A DNA stretch of 64,000 nt, taken from Anaerolineae bacterium (GTDB lineage: Bacteria > Chloroflexota > Anaerolineae > Aggregatilineales > Phototrophicaceae). Below are positions 18,842 to 27,037 of the stretch, piece after piece. The stretch spans positions 1 to 64,000 of the forward strand of contig JAJEAA010000028.1 of the NCBI GenBank assembly GCA_022824365.1, read 5' to 3'. A model generated the notes under the pieces. That model was not told the DNA's origin, did no database searches, and worked only from the letters and a program-made list of their open reading frames with translations. A program made the translations under genes and the position numbers. Position 1 is the stretch's first letter; every line of letters begins with the position of its first letter.

Positions 18842-19813
18842 ATGACAGGATACGATGTGGTGACTCTGGGCGAATCGATGATGCGTTTGACCCCGCCAGG
18901 CGACCTGCGCATTGAACAGACGCGCTCCTTCGATATTTGGGTCGGCGGCACAGAATCCAATACTGCCGTCGGCTTGACGCGGCTTGGCATGGATGTCGCC
19001 TGGTTTTCGCGGCTGCCGGCTTCACCCCTCGGTCGTTACATCAGCAATCGCATCGCGCAATACGGCGTGGACGTCAGCCAGGTCGTCTGGGCGGACGATG
19101 AGCGCCTGGGCATCTACTTCCACGAAAAGGCGCAGCCCCCGCGAGCGAGCGAAATTATCTACGACCGCCGCGATTCCGCCATGAGCCGCATGGCTAAAAG
19201 CGATCTGCCCACCAACTTGTTTCGGGCGGGCAAGGCAAAGCTCTTTCACACCACCGGCATCACCCTGGCGATCAGCCAAACGGCGCATGAAACAGCGCAT
19301 GAGGCGATGCGATTGGCGAAAGCGGCCGGCTGGCGCATCAGCTTTGATACCAATTATCGGGGCAAGTTATGGTCCGGCGCCGACGCCGCGGCCAGCTGCG
19401 ACGAGGCTATGCAACTGGCCAATCTGATCTTCTGCCCCATGGGCGATTACCAGATAATGTACGGATCTGCCTCCGCCGGCGAGGCTATCGCGGACTTGGC
19501 GGCGCGCTATCCCGATACGCTGATTGTCATGACGCTCGGCAAAGATGGCTCGCAAGCAATCACAAACGATGGCGCTATCATGCGGCAGCCGGCCATTCTG
19601 GCGGGCGAGGTCGGGCGAATAGGCGGCGGCGATGCTTTTGCGGCCGGCTTCATATACGCCTGGCTGCGCAAGGGGGATGTGGCGAACGCTTTGCTATGGG
19701 GAGCGGCGCTTTCATCGCTGAAATACACCATCCCGGGCGATCTTCCATTGGTGGATTATGAGGCGGTGGCGGCGTTGGTCGCCGGTGGCGAAGGCGGCGG
19801 TCTGATCCGCTAG
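18842..19813 (+). CDS. PfkB family sugar kinase (2-keto-3-deoxygluconate kinase-like)
   Basis: DVVTLGESMMRLTPPG, GGTESNTAVGLTRLG, GRIGGGDAFAAGFIYAWL; start moved to ATG at 18842. Confidence 0.9.
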   Translation: MTGYDVVTLGESMMRLTPPGDLRIEQTRSFDIWVGGTESNTAVGLTRLGMDVAWFSRLPASPLGRYISNRIAQYGVDVSQVVWADDERLGIYFHEKAQPPRASEIIYDRRDSAMSRMAKSDLPTNLFRAGKAKLFHTTGITLAISQTAHETAHEAMRLAKAAGWRISFDTNYRGKLWSGADAAASCDEAMQLANLIFCPMGDYQIMYGSASAGEAIADLAARYPDTLIVMTLGKDGSQAITNDGAIMRQPAILAGEVGRIGGGDAFAAGFIYAWLRKGDVANALLWGAALSSLKYTIPGDLPLVDYEAVAALVAGGEGGGLIR

Positions 19814-20024
19814 GCAGGCAATTTGATGTAGCCGCGGATAATCTGCCACAGGCATCGCATCTGAAAAGCGCTAGCCATCAGCATCTATAGAGAGAAAGAC
19901 TAGGCGTTGTTGACATTGAGGCTGAGCGCCCTGGGGACGCTATTATTGAGGTCGGCGGCGCGGATGGCGGAGCGCGCGAGGCGGGCAGAGAGCAAAGTTA
20001 GATTCCGGTTAGACAATTGCCCGT

Positions 20025-20086
20025 TTTGTCCGATTGTCGGACAAAGAAAAACTTTTTTCGGACATTAAGCGTATTTTCGGACAAAG
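20025..20086. repeat. cluster of TCGGACA heptamers: inverted pair TTTGTCCGA-TTG-TCGGACAAA then TCGGACA and TCGGACAAAG
   Basis: Copies start at 20037, 20058 and 20077 (spacing 21 and 19 bp); reverse-strand copy at 20027-20033. Confidence 0.85.
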
Positions 20087-20194
20087 TTTGGCGGTTTCAG
20101 CGGAGAGCGACGGTTTGCATTGGGTTTGCGGGGCTGGCAGCGGAGCAGATGGCGGACGGGGATATGTGGTTGTTAACGTGCGAGTGTTGAGAGC

Positions 20195-20223
20195 ATTATA
20201 GCATGATTGGAGCGCGGGGCGCT
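20195..20223 (-). promoter_or_regulatory. candidate extended -10 (TGCTATAAT) with upstream palindrome AGCGC-CCC-GCGCT
   Basis: Minus strand reads AGCGCCCCGCGCTCCAATCATGCTATAAT; would transcribe toward the TCGGACA cluster. Confidence 0.35.
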
Positions 20224-20338
20224 AGACCAAATGTTCGCGAGTTGGGATTTTTCTTTTCTTTCTCCTTATTCCCTGTGGCATCTGCCACCGTCGCCAATGC
20301 GAGTAGCGGCGTCTAAATGATTTCCTTGCGATGCTAAT

Positions 20339-20391
20339 CCTCTTTCGAGAGACTCGGCGAACTCGGCGGCAAAGAAACTGGCGCGAATACT
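20339..20391 (+). repeat. intergenic repeat copy C (diverged)
   Basis: ACTCGGCGAACTCGGCGGCAAAGAAACTGGCGCGAATACT aligns with copies at 53389-53446 and 63253-63310. Confidence 0.6.
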
Positions 20392-20436
20392 CCGGATATG
20401 CCGTCTCTTAATATGGCGGACGCGTCCCAATTCCTC

Positions 20437-20442
20437 TATAAT
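20437..20442 (+). promoter_or_regulatory. candidate -10 box (TATAAT) upstream of ABC exporter
   Basis: Exact TATAAT 38 bp before the start at 20480; -35 weak. Confidence 0.4.
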
Positions 20443-20479
20443 CCGTAGCTTATGTGCAAAATTTTTTGCCGCGCCGAAT

Positions 20480-22279
20480 ATGACCGCAACAACTAATCGT
20501 CAAAATCCCTTCGTTCGCCTGCTGAACTATGCCACCGCTTACAGACGCCGGGTCGCGCTGGCGACGTTGTATTCTGTCCTGGGCAAGCTCTTCGACATCA
20601 TGCCGCCGGTCCTCATTGGCATGGCGGTGGACATCGTGGTGGAACGGCAAGATTCGCTCCTGGGGCGCTGGGGCGTGGAAGACCTGTCGCTGCAGCTACT
20701 CATTCTGGGTTTCGTCACTTTGATCGTCTGGCTGCTGGAATCTGTTTTTGGCTACCTGCAGCGTATCTATTGGCGCAACCTGGCGCAAACCATGCAGCAC
20801 GATCTGCGCGTCGAAGCTTATGATCATGTGCAGCACCTGGAAATGGCCTACTTCGAAGATCAGAGCACCGGCGGTTTGATGTCGGTCTTGAATGACGACA
20901 TCAATCAGTTGGAGCGCTTTCTTGATATCGGCGCCAACGATGTCGTGCAGATCCTGACGACAGTGATCGCCATCGGCGGCATTTTTGTTTTCATCGCGCC
21001 CAGCGTCGCCTGGATGGCTGCTGTGCCGATTCCCCTGATCATTTGGGGCTCGCTGAAGTTTCAGAAGCTGTTGGCGCCGCTATATGCCAATGTGCGCGAA
21101 CAGGTCGGCGTGATCAATCATCATCTCTCCAATAGCCTGAGCGGCATCGCGACCATCAAGAGCTTCACCGCCGAAGATTATGAGGCGGAGCGCTTGCGCA
21201 TCGAAAGCAATGAATACTTGGAGCGCAACCGCCGCGCCATTCGCCTGGGCTCCGCCTTTACCCCGCTGATCCGCATGGTCATCGTCACCGGCTTTATCGC
21301 CATCACCGTCGCCGGCGGGCAACTAGCGCTGGATGGGGTCTTGGAAATCGGCGCTTACAGCGTGCTCATCTTCATGACCCAACGCTTGCTCTGGCCCCTG
21401 ACCCGCCTCGGCGAGACCTTTGATCTGTACCAGCGCGCCATGGCTTCGACCAATCGCATCCTCGATTTGCTCGCTATCAAATCGTCGATCATTGACGGCG
21501 ACTTGCATCTTCCTACTCGCGAAGTGCGCGGGCATATGTGGCTCGACCAGGTCGAATTCGCCTATAGCGATGGCCGCGAAGTGATCAAGGGATTGTCGCT
21601 TGATGTGCCGGCCGGCGACACGGTCGCGATCGTCGGGGCGACCGGCGCCGGCAAAAGCACCGTCATCAAGTTGCTGCTGCGTTACTACGATGTCACGGGG
21701 GGGCGGGTCATGCTTGATGACTATGACCTTCGCGAACTCAAACAGGAGGACATCCGCAATTCCATTGGCCTGGTCAGCCAGGACGTCTTTCTTTTCCACG
21801 GCACCGTCCGCGAGAACATCGCCTATGGCGACCCCAGTGTGCCCGACCGCCTCATCATCGAGGCGGCCAAGGTGGCGGAGGCGCATGAATTCATATCCGA
21901 ACTTCCGCAAGGGTATGACACGGTCGTCGGCGAACGGGGACAGAAACTCTCCGGCGGACAGCGTCAGCGCCTGTCCATCGCGCGCGCCGTGCTAACCGAC
22001 CCGCCGATCCTGGTCCTCGATGAAGCAACCTCGTCGGTGGATAACGAGACCGAAGCCGCCATTCAGCGCTCGCTTGAGCGTATCGTCATCGGTCGCACGA
22101 CTATCGTCATCGCCCACCGCTTGTCCACCGTGCGCAATGCCGATATGATCTATGTCTTGCAGGACGGCCAGCTTTACGAATCCGGCCGCCACGAAGACCT
22201 CTTGCTGCAAGATGGACTTTACGCCTCGCTATGGCGCGTGCAGACGGGCGAGCGCGTCTTGGCCGGCTTGACGCCCTAA
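20480..22279 (+). CDS. ABC transporter, fused permease and ATP-binding domains (exporter type)
   Basis: N-terminal TM domain, Walker [16 protein letters not shown], signature [14 protein letters not shown], Walker [10 protein letters not shown]. Confidence 0.95.
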   Translation: MTATTNRQNPFVRLLNYATAYRRRVALATLYSVLGKLFDIMPPVLIGMAVDIVVERQDSLLGRWGVEDLSLQLLILGFVTLIVWLLESVFGYLQRIYWRNLAQTMQHDLRVEAYDHVQHLEMAYFEDQSTGGLMSVLNDDINQLERFLDIGANDVVQILTTVIAIGGIFVFIAPSVAWMAAVPIPLIIWGSLKFQKLLAPLYANVREQVGVINHHLSNSLSGIATIKSFTAEDYEAERLRIESNEYLERNRRAIRLGSAFTPLIRMVIVTGFIAITVAGGQLALDGVLEIGAYSVLIFMTQRLLWPLTRLGETFDLYQRAMASTNRILDLLAIKSSIIDGDLHLPTREVRGHMWLDQVEFAYSDGREVIKGLSLDVPAGDTVAIVGATGAGKSTVIKLLLRYYDVTGGRVMLDDYDLRELKQEDIRNSIGLVSQDVFLFHGTVRENIAYGDPSVPDRLIIEAAKVAEAHEFISELPQGYDTVVGERGQKLSGGQRQRLSIARAVLTDPPILVLDEATSSVDNETEAAIQRSLERIVIGRTTIVIAHRLSTVRNADMIYVLQDGQLYESGRHEDLLLQDGLYASLWRVQTGERVLAGLTP

Positions 22280-23244
22280 CGCGCCTGCGCCAGGAGCGCG
22301 TCAACGACGACCATGTTGTTGACCGCGTCCGCTGGCGCAAATCTCGGCGCGCGCTTCTGGATCAGCGCATCGGCAAAGTCCTCGACCATCAGTTGATAAT
22401 GATCAATCGCCGGGATGACATGCTCGCTGTAGTCGTCGCCCTGCCAATGCTGCACGATGGTATCGGCGGTCTTGTCCGGCACGAAACTAGTCGGCACGGT
22501 AATCAAGCCGGCGCTGCCCTTCAGCGTATAAGAATGCTGCCGATAGGCGCGCAAGCCGCACTCAAAATGCCCGATCACGCCCGAGGGGAACTCCAGCGTG
22601 CCCGCCAGCGCTTCATCAACGCGCGTCGTCCCGCCGATTCGCGCGCTCGCCGTGACGCGGGCCGGCTCCTCGCCGGTCATGAAACGCATCAGATTGACGC
22701 AGTAGCAGCCGACATCCATCAACGAGCCGCCGGCCAGCGGCTTGCTCAAGCGGATGTTCGCCTCATTGCTCAGCGGGAAAGTGAAGCTGCTATTGATAAA
22801 CTGCAACTCGCCGATACCGCCGGCCGAGATGATCTCCTTGACCTTGGCATGCTGGGGGTGGAAGCGATACATGAATGCTTCCGCCAGTGGAACGCCATGC
22901 CGCCCAAAAGCGTCGACGATGCTCTGCGCTTCGAAGGCATCGCTGGCAAAAGGCTTTTCGCACAAGGTCGGTATGCCCGCCTCAGCGCATTTGACGCTCC
23001 ACTCGGCGTGCATGCTATTGGGCAGCGGAAGGTAGATCGCATCAACGTCACTGTCGGCGAGCAAGGCTTCGTAGCTGCCGTATGCGCGCGGGATTCCTTG
23101 TTCGTCGGCGAAGGCTCGCGCCCGCTCCAATGAGCGGCTGCAGACCGCCAGGACTTCGCCGTTATGAGAAGCGTGTACCGCCGGTATCACGCGTCGCCCG
23201 ATATTGGCCGTGCTTAATATGCCCCAACGGATATTCTCGCTCAT
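22276..23244 (-). CDS. Gfo/Idh/MocA family oxidoreductase
   Basis: [33 protein letters not shown]; Met at 23244 chosen. Confidence 0.92.
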   Translation of the reverse strand: MSENIRWGILSTANIGRRVIPAVHASHNGEVLAVCSRSLERARAFADEQGIPRAYGSYEALLADSDVDAIYLPLPNSMHAEWSVKCAEAGIPTLCEKPFASDAFEAQSIVDAFGRHGVPLAEAFMYRFHPQHAKVKEIISAGGIGELQFINSSFTFPLSNEANIRLSKPLAGGSLMDVGCYCVNLMRFMTGEEPARVTASARIGGTTRVDEALAGTLEFPSGVIGHFECGLRAYRQHSYTLKGSAGLITVPTSFVPDKTADTIVQHWQGDDYSEHVIPAIDHYQLMVEDFADALIQKRAPRFAPADAVNNMVVVDALLAQAR

Positions 23245-23257
23245 TGGATGCTCCACT

Positions 23258-24037
23258 CTAGAACCATTTTGCAACGATTCTAGCGACTTCTCCGCTCTCT
23301 TTCAAAGTGCTTAACGCGCGGTCGACCAGCTTAAAAGCCTCATCGCGGTCGATTCGGACGGCGATGGCGTATGGCTCGCGGCTGACAAACTGATGCTGAT
23401 ATTGCCACTCTCGGCGCTCCCTCGCGTAGAGCCGCAAGCTGATGGCGTCCACTAATGCCGCATCCGCTTGACCCAGGCGCAAAGCGTCCAGCGCATACGT
23501 GGAAAGTTCATAAGGCATCCGCGCGATCACATGCCCATCGCTCTCCCAGCGGCGAATCCGGCTATCGGCGCGGCTGGCGAATTCATAAGCAATCGCTACC
23601 CCTGAAAGGGCATCCGCGCTGATGGGCCGATTACCGGGCGCGCTGACCAAAACCAGGCCATCATCAAAATATGGCTCGGTATACCGCGCAGCATTCGTTC
23701 GCGCCGGGTCGACGCGCAGCGCTGCGATCAACAGATCAACCTCGCCCGTTATCAGCGCGTCGTATAAGCCGTAAAAGCTGATGTTGACATATCGGACCGG
23801 CAAGCCGATCTCCCCCGCGATCGCCTCGCCCAGTTCGATATCCAGGCCTGCCAGATTTCCCGCCTCATCAAAGGCAAAGGGCGGGTAACTCCCATCAACG
23901 CCGATGCGGATCTCGCCGGCAGGGAAGGCGATGTTGCGGTTCGGCGGCTGATAATGACGCCAGACCGCCGCGAGCAAGACTAACATTACCGCTGCCGCCG
24001 TCGTCCTGGCCAGCTTGGTGACATCGCGCTGAGTCAT
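23258..24037 (-). CDS. family 3 extracellular solute-binding protein, N-terminally membrane anchored
   Basis: IRIGVDGSYPPFAFDEAGNLAGLDIELGEAIAGEIGLPVRYV typical of SBP_bac_3; start at 24037 overlaps upstream gene by 4 bp. Confidence 0.88.
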   Translation of the reverse strand: MTQRDVTKLARTTAAAVMLVLLAAVWRHYQPPNRNIAFPAGEIRIGVDGSYPPFAFDEAGNLAGLDIELGEAIAGEIGLPVRYVNISFYGLYDALITGEVDLLIAALRVDPARTNAARYTEPYFDDGLVLVSAPGNRPISADALSGVAIAYEFASRADSRIRRWESDGHVIARMPYELSTYALDALRLGQADAALVDAISLRLYARERREWQYQHQFVSREPYAIAVRIDRDEAFKLVDRALSTLKESGEVARIVAKWF

Positions 24038-25218
24038 TCTGTCTCCGGCGGCGGCAGCCACAAGGTCCCCTCCCGCTCCCAGCCGCGCGCATAATCTTGC
24101 AAGGCGTAATAGATCGGCTTCATCACGAAGTCCGCGCTGACCAGGGTGTAATTGTCCGGATAACTGTTCAAGTCGGCCGGATACCGAAACGCCCATAGGC
24201 AGAGGCGCTCAAGCCAATCCCAATTCGCCTCGATATATTCAAAGGCTTCAACGGTGAAGGCGCTGCGCTGTGATGGACGCACGGCATGCGCCCAGCGCGG
24301 ATGATCATTCCAGCCGCCTTCTGTGATGCTGGCTTGCTTCTGCCCGTCGCCATTCTCCAGCATGATCTGGCGCAGCAGCTCGGCGCGGCGGAAGTTCAGC
24401 CGATTTTCAGCCGGTTCGGCCGACGGCGGCTCCTTCAAGCCGTAGCTGTGAATCGCAAGCGCGTCAAAATAATCGCCCCCGCCGGCCGCATACATATCGC
24501 GCAGGAAGTCCAGGTCGTTCAAACCGGCGCTGCTGCCGCGCTCTTCGAGCGTTGGCGCGAGGGCGCCCGCCAGCACCACCGCCGCCGGGTTCGCCGCTTT
24601 GATCGCTGGATAGGTCTCTTGCAGCAACCGGACATAGCGCTCGGCGTTAACCGGCTGGTAACCCCATTCGAAGCTGAGATTGGGCTCATTCCAGATGATG
24701 ATCTCATCGACCGTGCCAGCGTAACGCGCGGCAAAGGCGGCCGCATATTGGGCGAACTCGGGATCGTCTCTTTCCGGCAAGGTGTTCAGCGTCGCGTCCG
24801 GGTCATCATTCAACCAAGGCGGCGCCAAGCCCAGACGCGCGATGACTTGCAGTCCTTGTCGTTCGGCGTGTCGCACGATGCGATCAAACCGGTCCCAACT
24901 GAAATGTTCGGCCCGCGTTTCCGCATAAGCCCAGGGGAAGAATTGCACGATGGTCGTCGCGCCTAACTCGCGCACAAGCTCAAGCGAGCGCAGGATCTTT
25001 TTCTCTTCGACTTCATTCTCCAGCAGAGTATGCGCGCAGACATGCGGTTTCGCCGTCTTGACCACGCGCGCTTCGGCCGGCAACAGGTTTCTTGGCGCTG
25101 GACGCAAGCGCAAAACCAGCGCGAACAACATCAGCAAGCCGATGATGACAAGGATACTCTGCCTCTGTCTCTTGGCAGCGTCTTTCACCGGCGACGAGAG
25201 GCTTGATTTTGCCGACAT
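24034..25218 (-). CDS. membrane-anchored glycoside hydrolase-like protein (clan A TIM barrel, GH39/GH5-like)
   Basis: TM segment near N-terminus, EIIIWNEPNLSFEWGY (acid/base NEP) and ASITEGGWNDHPRWAH; alternative start 25230. Confidence 0.75.
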   Translation of the reverse strand: MSAKSSLSSPVKDAAKRQRQSILVIIGLLMLFALVLRLRPAPRNLLPAEARVVKTAKPHVCAHTLLENEVEEKKILRSLELVRELGATTIVQFFPWAYAETRAEHFSWDRFDRIVRHAERQGLQVIARLGLAPPWLNDDPDATLNTLPERDDPEFAQYAAAFAARYAGTVDEIIIWNEPNLSFEWGYQPVNAERYVRLLQETYPAIKAANPAAVVLAGALAPTLEERGSSAGLNDLDFLRDMYAAGGGDYFDALAIHSYGLKEPPSAEPAENRLNFRRAELLRQIMLENGDGQKQASITEGGWNDHPRWAHAVRPSQRSAFTVEAFEYIEANWDWLERLCLWAFRYPADLNSYPDNYTLVSADFVMKPIYYALQDYARGWEREGTLWLPPPETE

Positions 25219-25342
25219 TGGAAATGACAAGGCTCAGGCTATTGGGTACAATTACCGCAGCTTGGCGGCGCTGCAAATATAATGGCAAGCGGCGCGTTCG
25301 AGCAGGGTCAAGCAAAGGCGGAGCGGCGAGGGAAGCAATCCG

Positions 25343-26080
25343 GTGACGCAGCGAATCATAGCCATGTGGTCAGGACCGCGCAATATCTCGACGGCGCTGA
25401 TGCGGTCATGGGGCAGCCGCGCCGATACTTGCGTCATCGACGAACCCTTCTATGCCCACTACTTGCAGCGCACCGGTTACCGCCACCCCGGCGCGCAAGA
25501 GATCATCGACCATTACGAGACCGATTGGCGCTTGATCGTCGAGCGCTTGCTGGAGGATGGAAGGAGTGAAAGCATCTTCTATCAGAAGCACATGACGCAA
25601 CACATGCTGGCGCATATCGACCGGAGTTGGATGACGGAGGTATCGAATTGCTTTCTGATACGCGATCCCCGGCGAATGCTGAAATCCTTCGCCAAAGTGA
25701 TTCCCAACCCCCACCTTGACCAGACCGGCTTGCCGCAACAGGTCGAACTCTTCAACTATATTCGCGACGCCTCAGGCGAGGTTCCGCCCGTTATCCGCGC
25801 CCGCGATGTCCTGCTCGATCCTGAGGCGGCGCTGCGTCAGCTTTGCGTGGCGCTGGCTGTACCCTTTGATCCCGCCATGTTAAGTTGGCCCGTGGGCGCG
25901 CAGGCCAGCGATGGCATCTGGGCCAAGCACTGGTACGCTAGCGTGGAACGCTCGACCAGTTTCGCGCCTTATCAAGCAGATGATTCACCCTTGCCGGCGC
26001 ATCTCGACGATATGCTCGCCGAGTGCCAGGCGCTCTACGATCAGATGGCGCCCTACTGTATCTTCGAGGCAGTGCAATGA
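25343..26080 (+). CDS. sulfotransferase-like P-loop protein
   Basis: IIAMWSGPRNISTALMRSWGSRADTCVIDEPFYAHYL resembles 5'-PSB loop of sulfotransferases; NCFLIRDPRRMLKSFAK resembles 3'-PB motif. Confidence 0.8.
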   Translation: MTQRIIAMWSGPRNISTALMRSWGSRADTCVIDEPFYAHYLQRTGYRHPGAQEIIDHYETDWRLIVERLLEDGRSESIFYQKHMTQHMLAHIDRSWMTEVSNCFLIRDPRRMLKSFAKVIPNPHLDQTGLPQQVELFNYIRDASGEVPPVIRARDVLLDPEAALRQLCVALAVPFDPAMLSWPVGAQASDGIWAKHWYASVERSTSFAPYQADDSPLPAHLDDMLAECQALYDQMAPYCIFEAVQ

Positions 26081-26994
26081 AACAGAGTTTCAATCCCAAA
26101 AACAAGGATCTGCTGATCAATATCAACGGGGAGTTGTATCACCGCGATGTCGCCGGCATCAGCCCCTTTGATTCCGCTGTGCAAGGCGGCGACGCGGTCT
26201 GGGAAGGCTTGCGTTTATACGAGGGACGGATCTTCAAATTGATCCCGCACCTCAATCGCCTGCGGGATTCCGCCAAAGCGATGGCATTTGCTGAGATACC
26301 GGCGCATGACGAGATCATCGCTGAAATCAGCAAGACGCTTGTCGCCAACCAGATGACTGATGGTGTGCACATTCGTTTGACCTTGAGCCGCGGCGTCAAA
26401 TACACTAGCGGAATGGATACGCGCTTGAATACGCAGGGACCAACGCTGATTGTGCTGGCGGAGCACAAACCCCCCGTGTATGACAAGAGCGGCGTCCGCT
26501 TGATTACATCGAGTGTGCGGCGCATCCCGCCGGATTGCGTCGATCAAAATATCCATTCCTGCAACCTGATCAACTCAATCCTCGCCAAGATTCAGGCCAA
26601 TGCCGCTGGCGCTGACGATGCCTTGATGCTGGATTATCAGGGCTATCTGGCGGAAACCAACGCTACGCATGTCTTCATCGTCAAGGACGGCGTCGTGCTG
26701 ACATCGGATACCGGCTCTTGCCCGGAAGGCATCACGCGGGCGACGGTGCTGGAGATATGCCAGCGCGAAGATATACCGCATCAGGTGAAGGACATTTCCT
26801 TGACCGAAATTTACCGCGCCGATGAAATGTTCTGCACCGGCACGATGGGCGAGTTGGCGCCGGTGATTGAACTCGATGGCCGATCCATCGGAGACGGCGC
26901 TGCCGGTCTCATGACGCGGAGATTGAGCGACCTGTTTCGTAGACGCACGCGCAGAGAGGGGTATCAAGTGGTGGACTTCGCGTCCATCGGTTAA
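26077..26994 (+). CDS. class IV PLP-dependent aminotransferase (branched-chain/D-amino-acid aminotransferase-like)
   Basis: DSAVQGGDAVWEGLRLYEGRIFKLIPHLNRL, YLAETNATHVFIVKDGVV; ATG at 26077 overlaps previous stop. Confidence 0.92.
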   Translation: MKQSFNPKNKDLLININGELYHRDVAGISPFDSAVQGGDAVWEGLRLYEGRIFKLIPHLNRLRDSAKAMAFAEIPAHDEIIAEISKTLVANQMTDGVHIRLTLSRGVKYTSGMDTRLNTQGPTLIVLAEHKPPVYDKSGVRLITSSVRRIPPDCVDQNIHSCNLINSILAKIQANAAGADDALMLDYQGYLAETNATHVFIVKDGVVLTSDTGSCPEGITRATVLEICQREDIPHQVKDISLTEIYRADEMFCTGTMGELAPVIELDGRSIGDGAAGLMTRRLSDLFRRRTRREGYQVVDFASIG

Positions 26995-27037
26995 CATTCA
27001 TTCCATCACGACTCACTATCAAAAGGAGAGGCGATAA

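Noticed and set aside
20003-20067. Short minus-strand reading frame MSEKSFSLSDNRTKRAIV over the TCGGACA cluster
   Set aside because: Too short, no ribosome-binding site seen; kept only as an alternative to the binding-site interpretation.
20025-20086. Possible CRISPR-like array
   Set aside because: Repeat unit is only 7-10 bp with 10-13 bp gaps and no cas genes; not CRISPR.
22231-23133. 300-aa plus-strand ORF antisense to the Gfo/Idh/MocA gene
   Set aside because: No family motifs; the opposite strand is a clear oxidoreductase.
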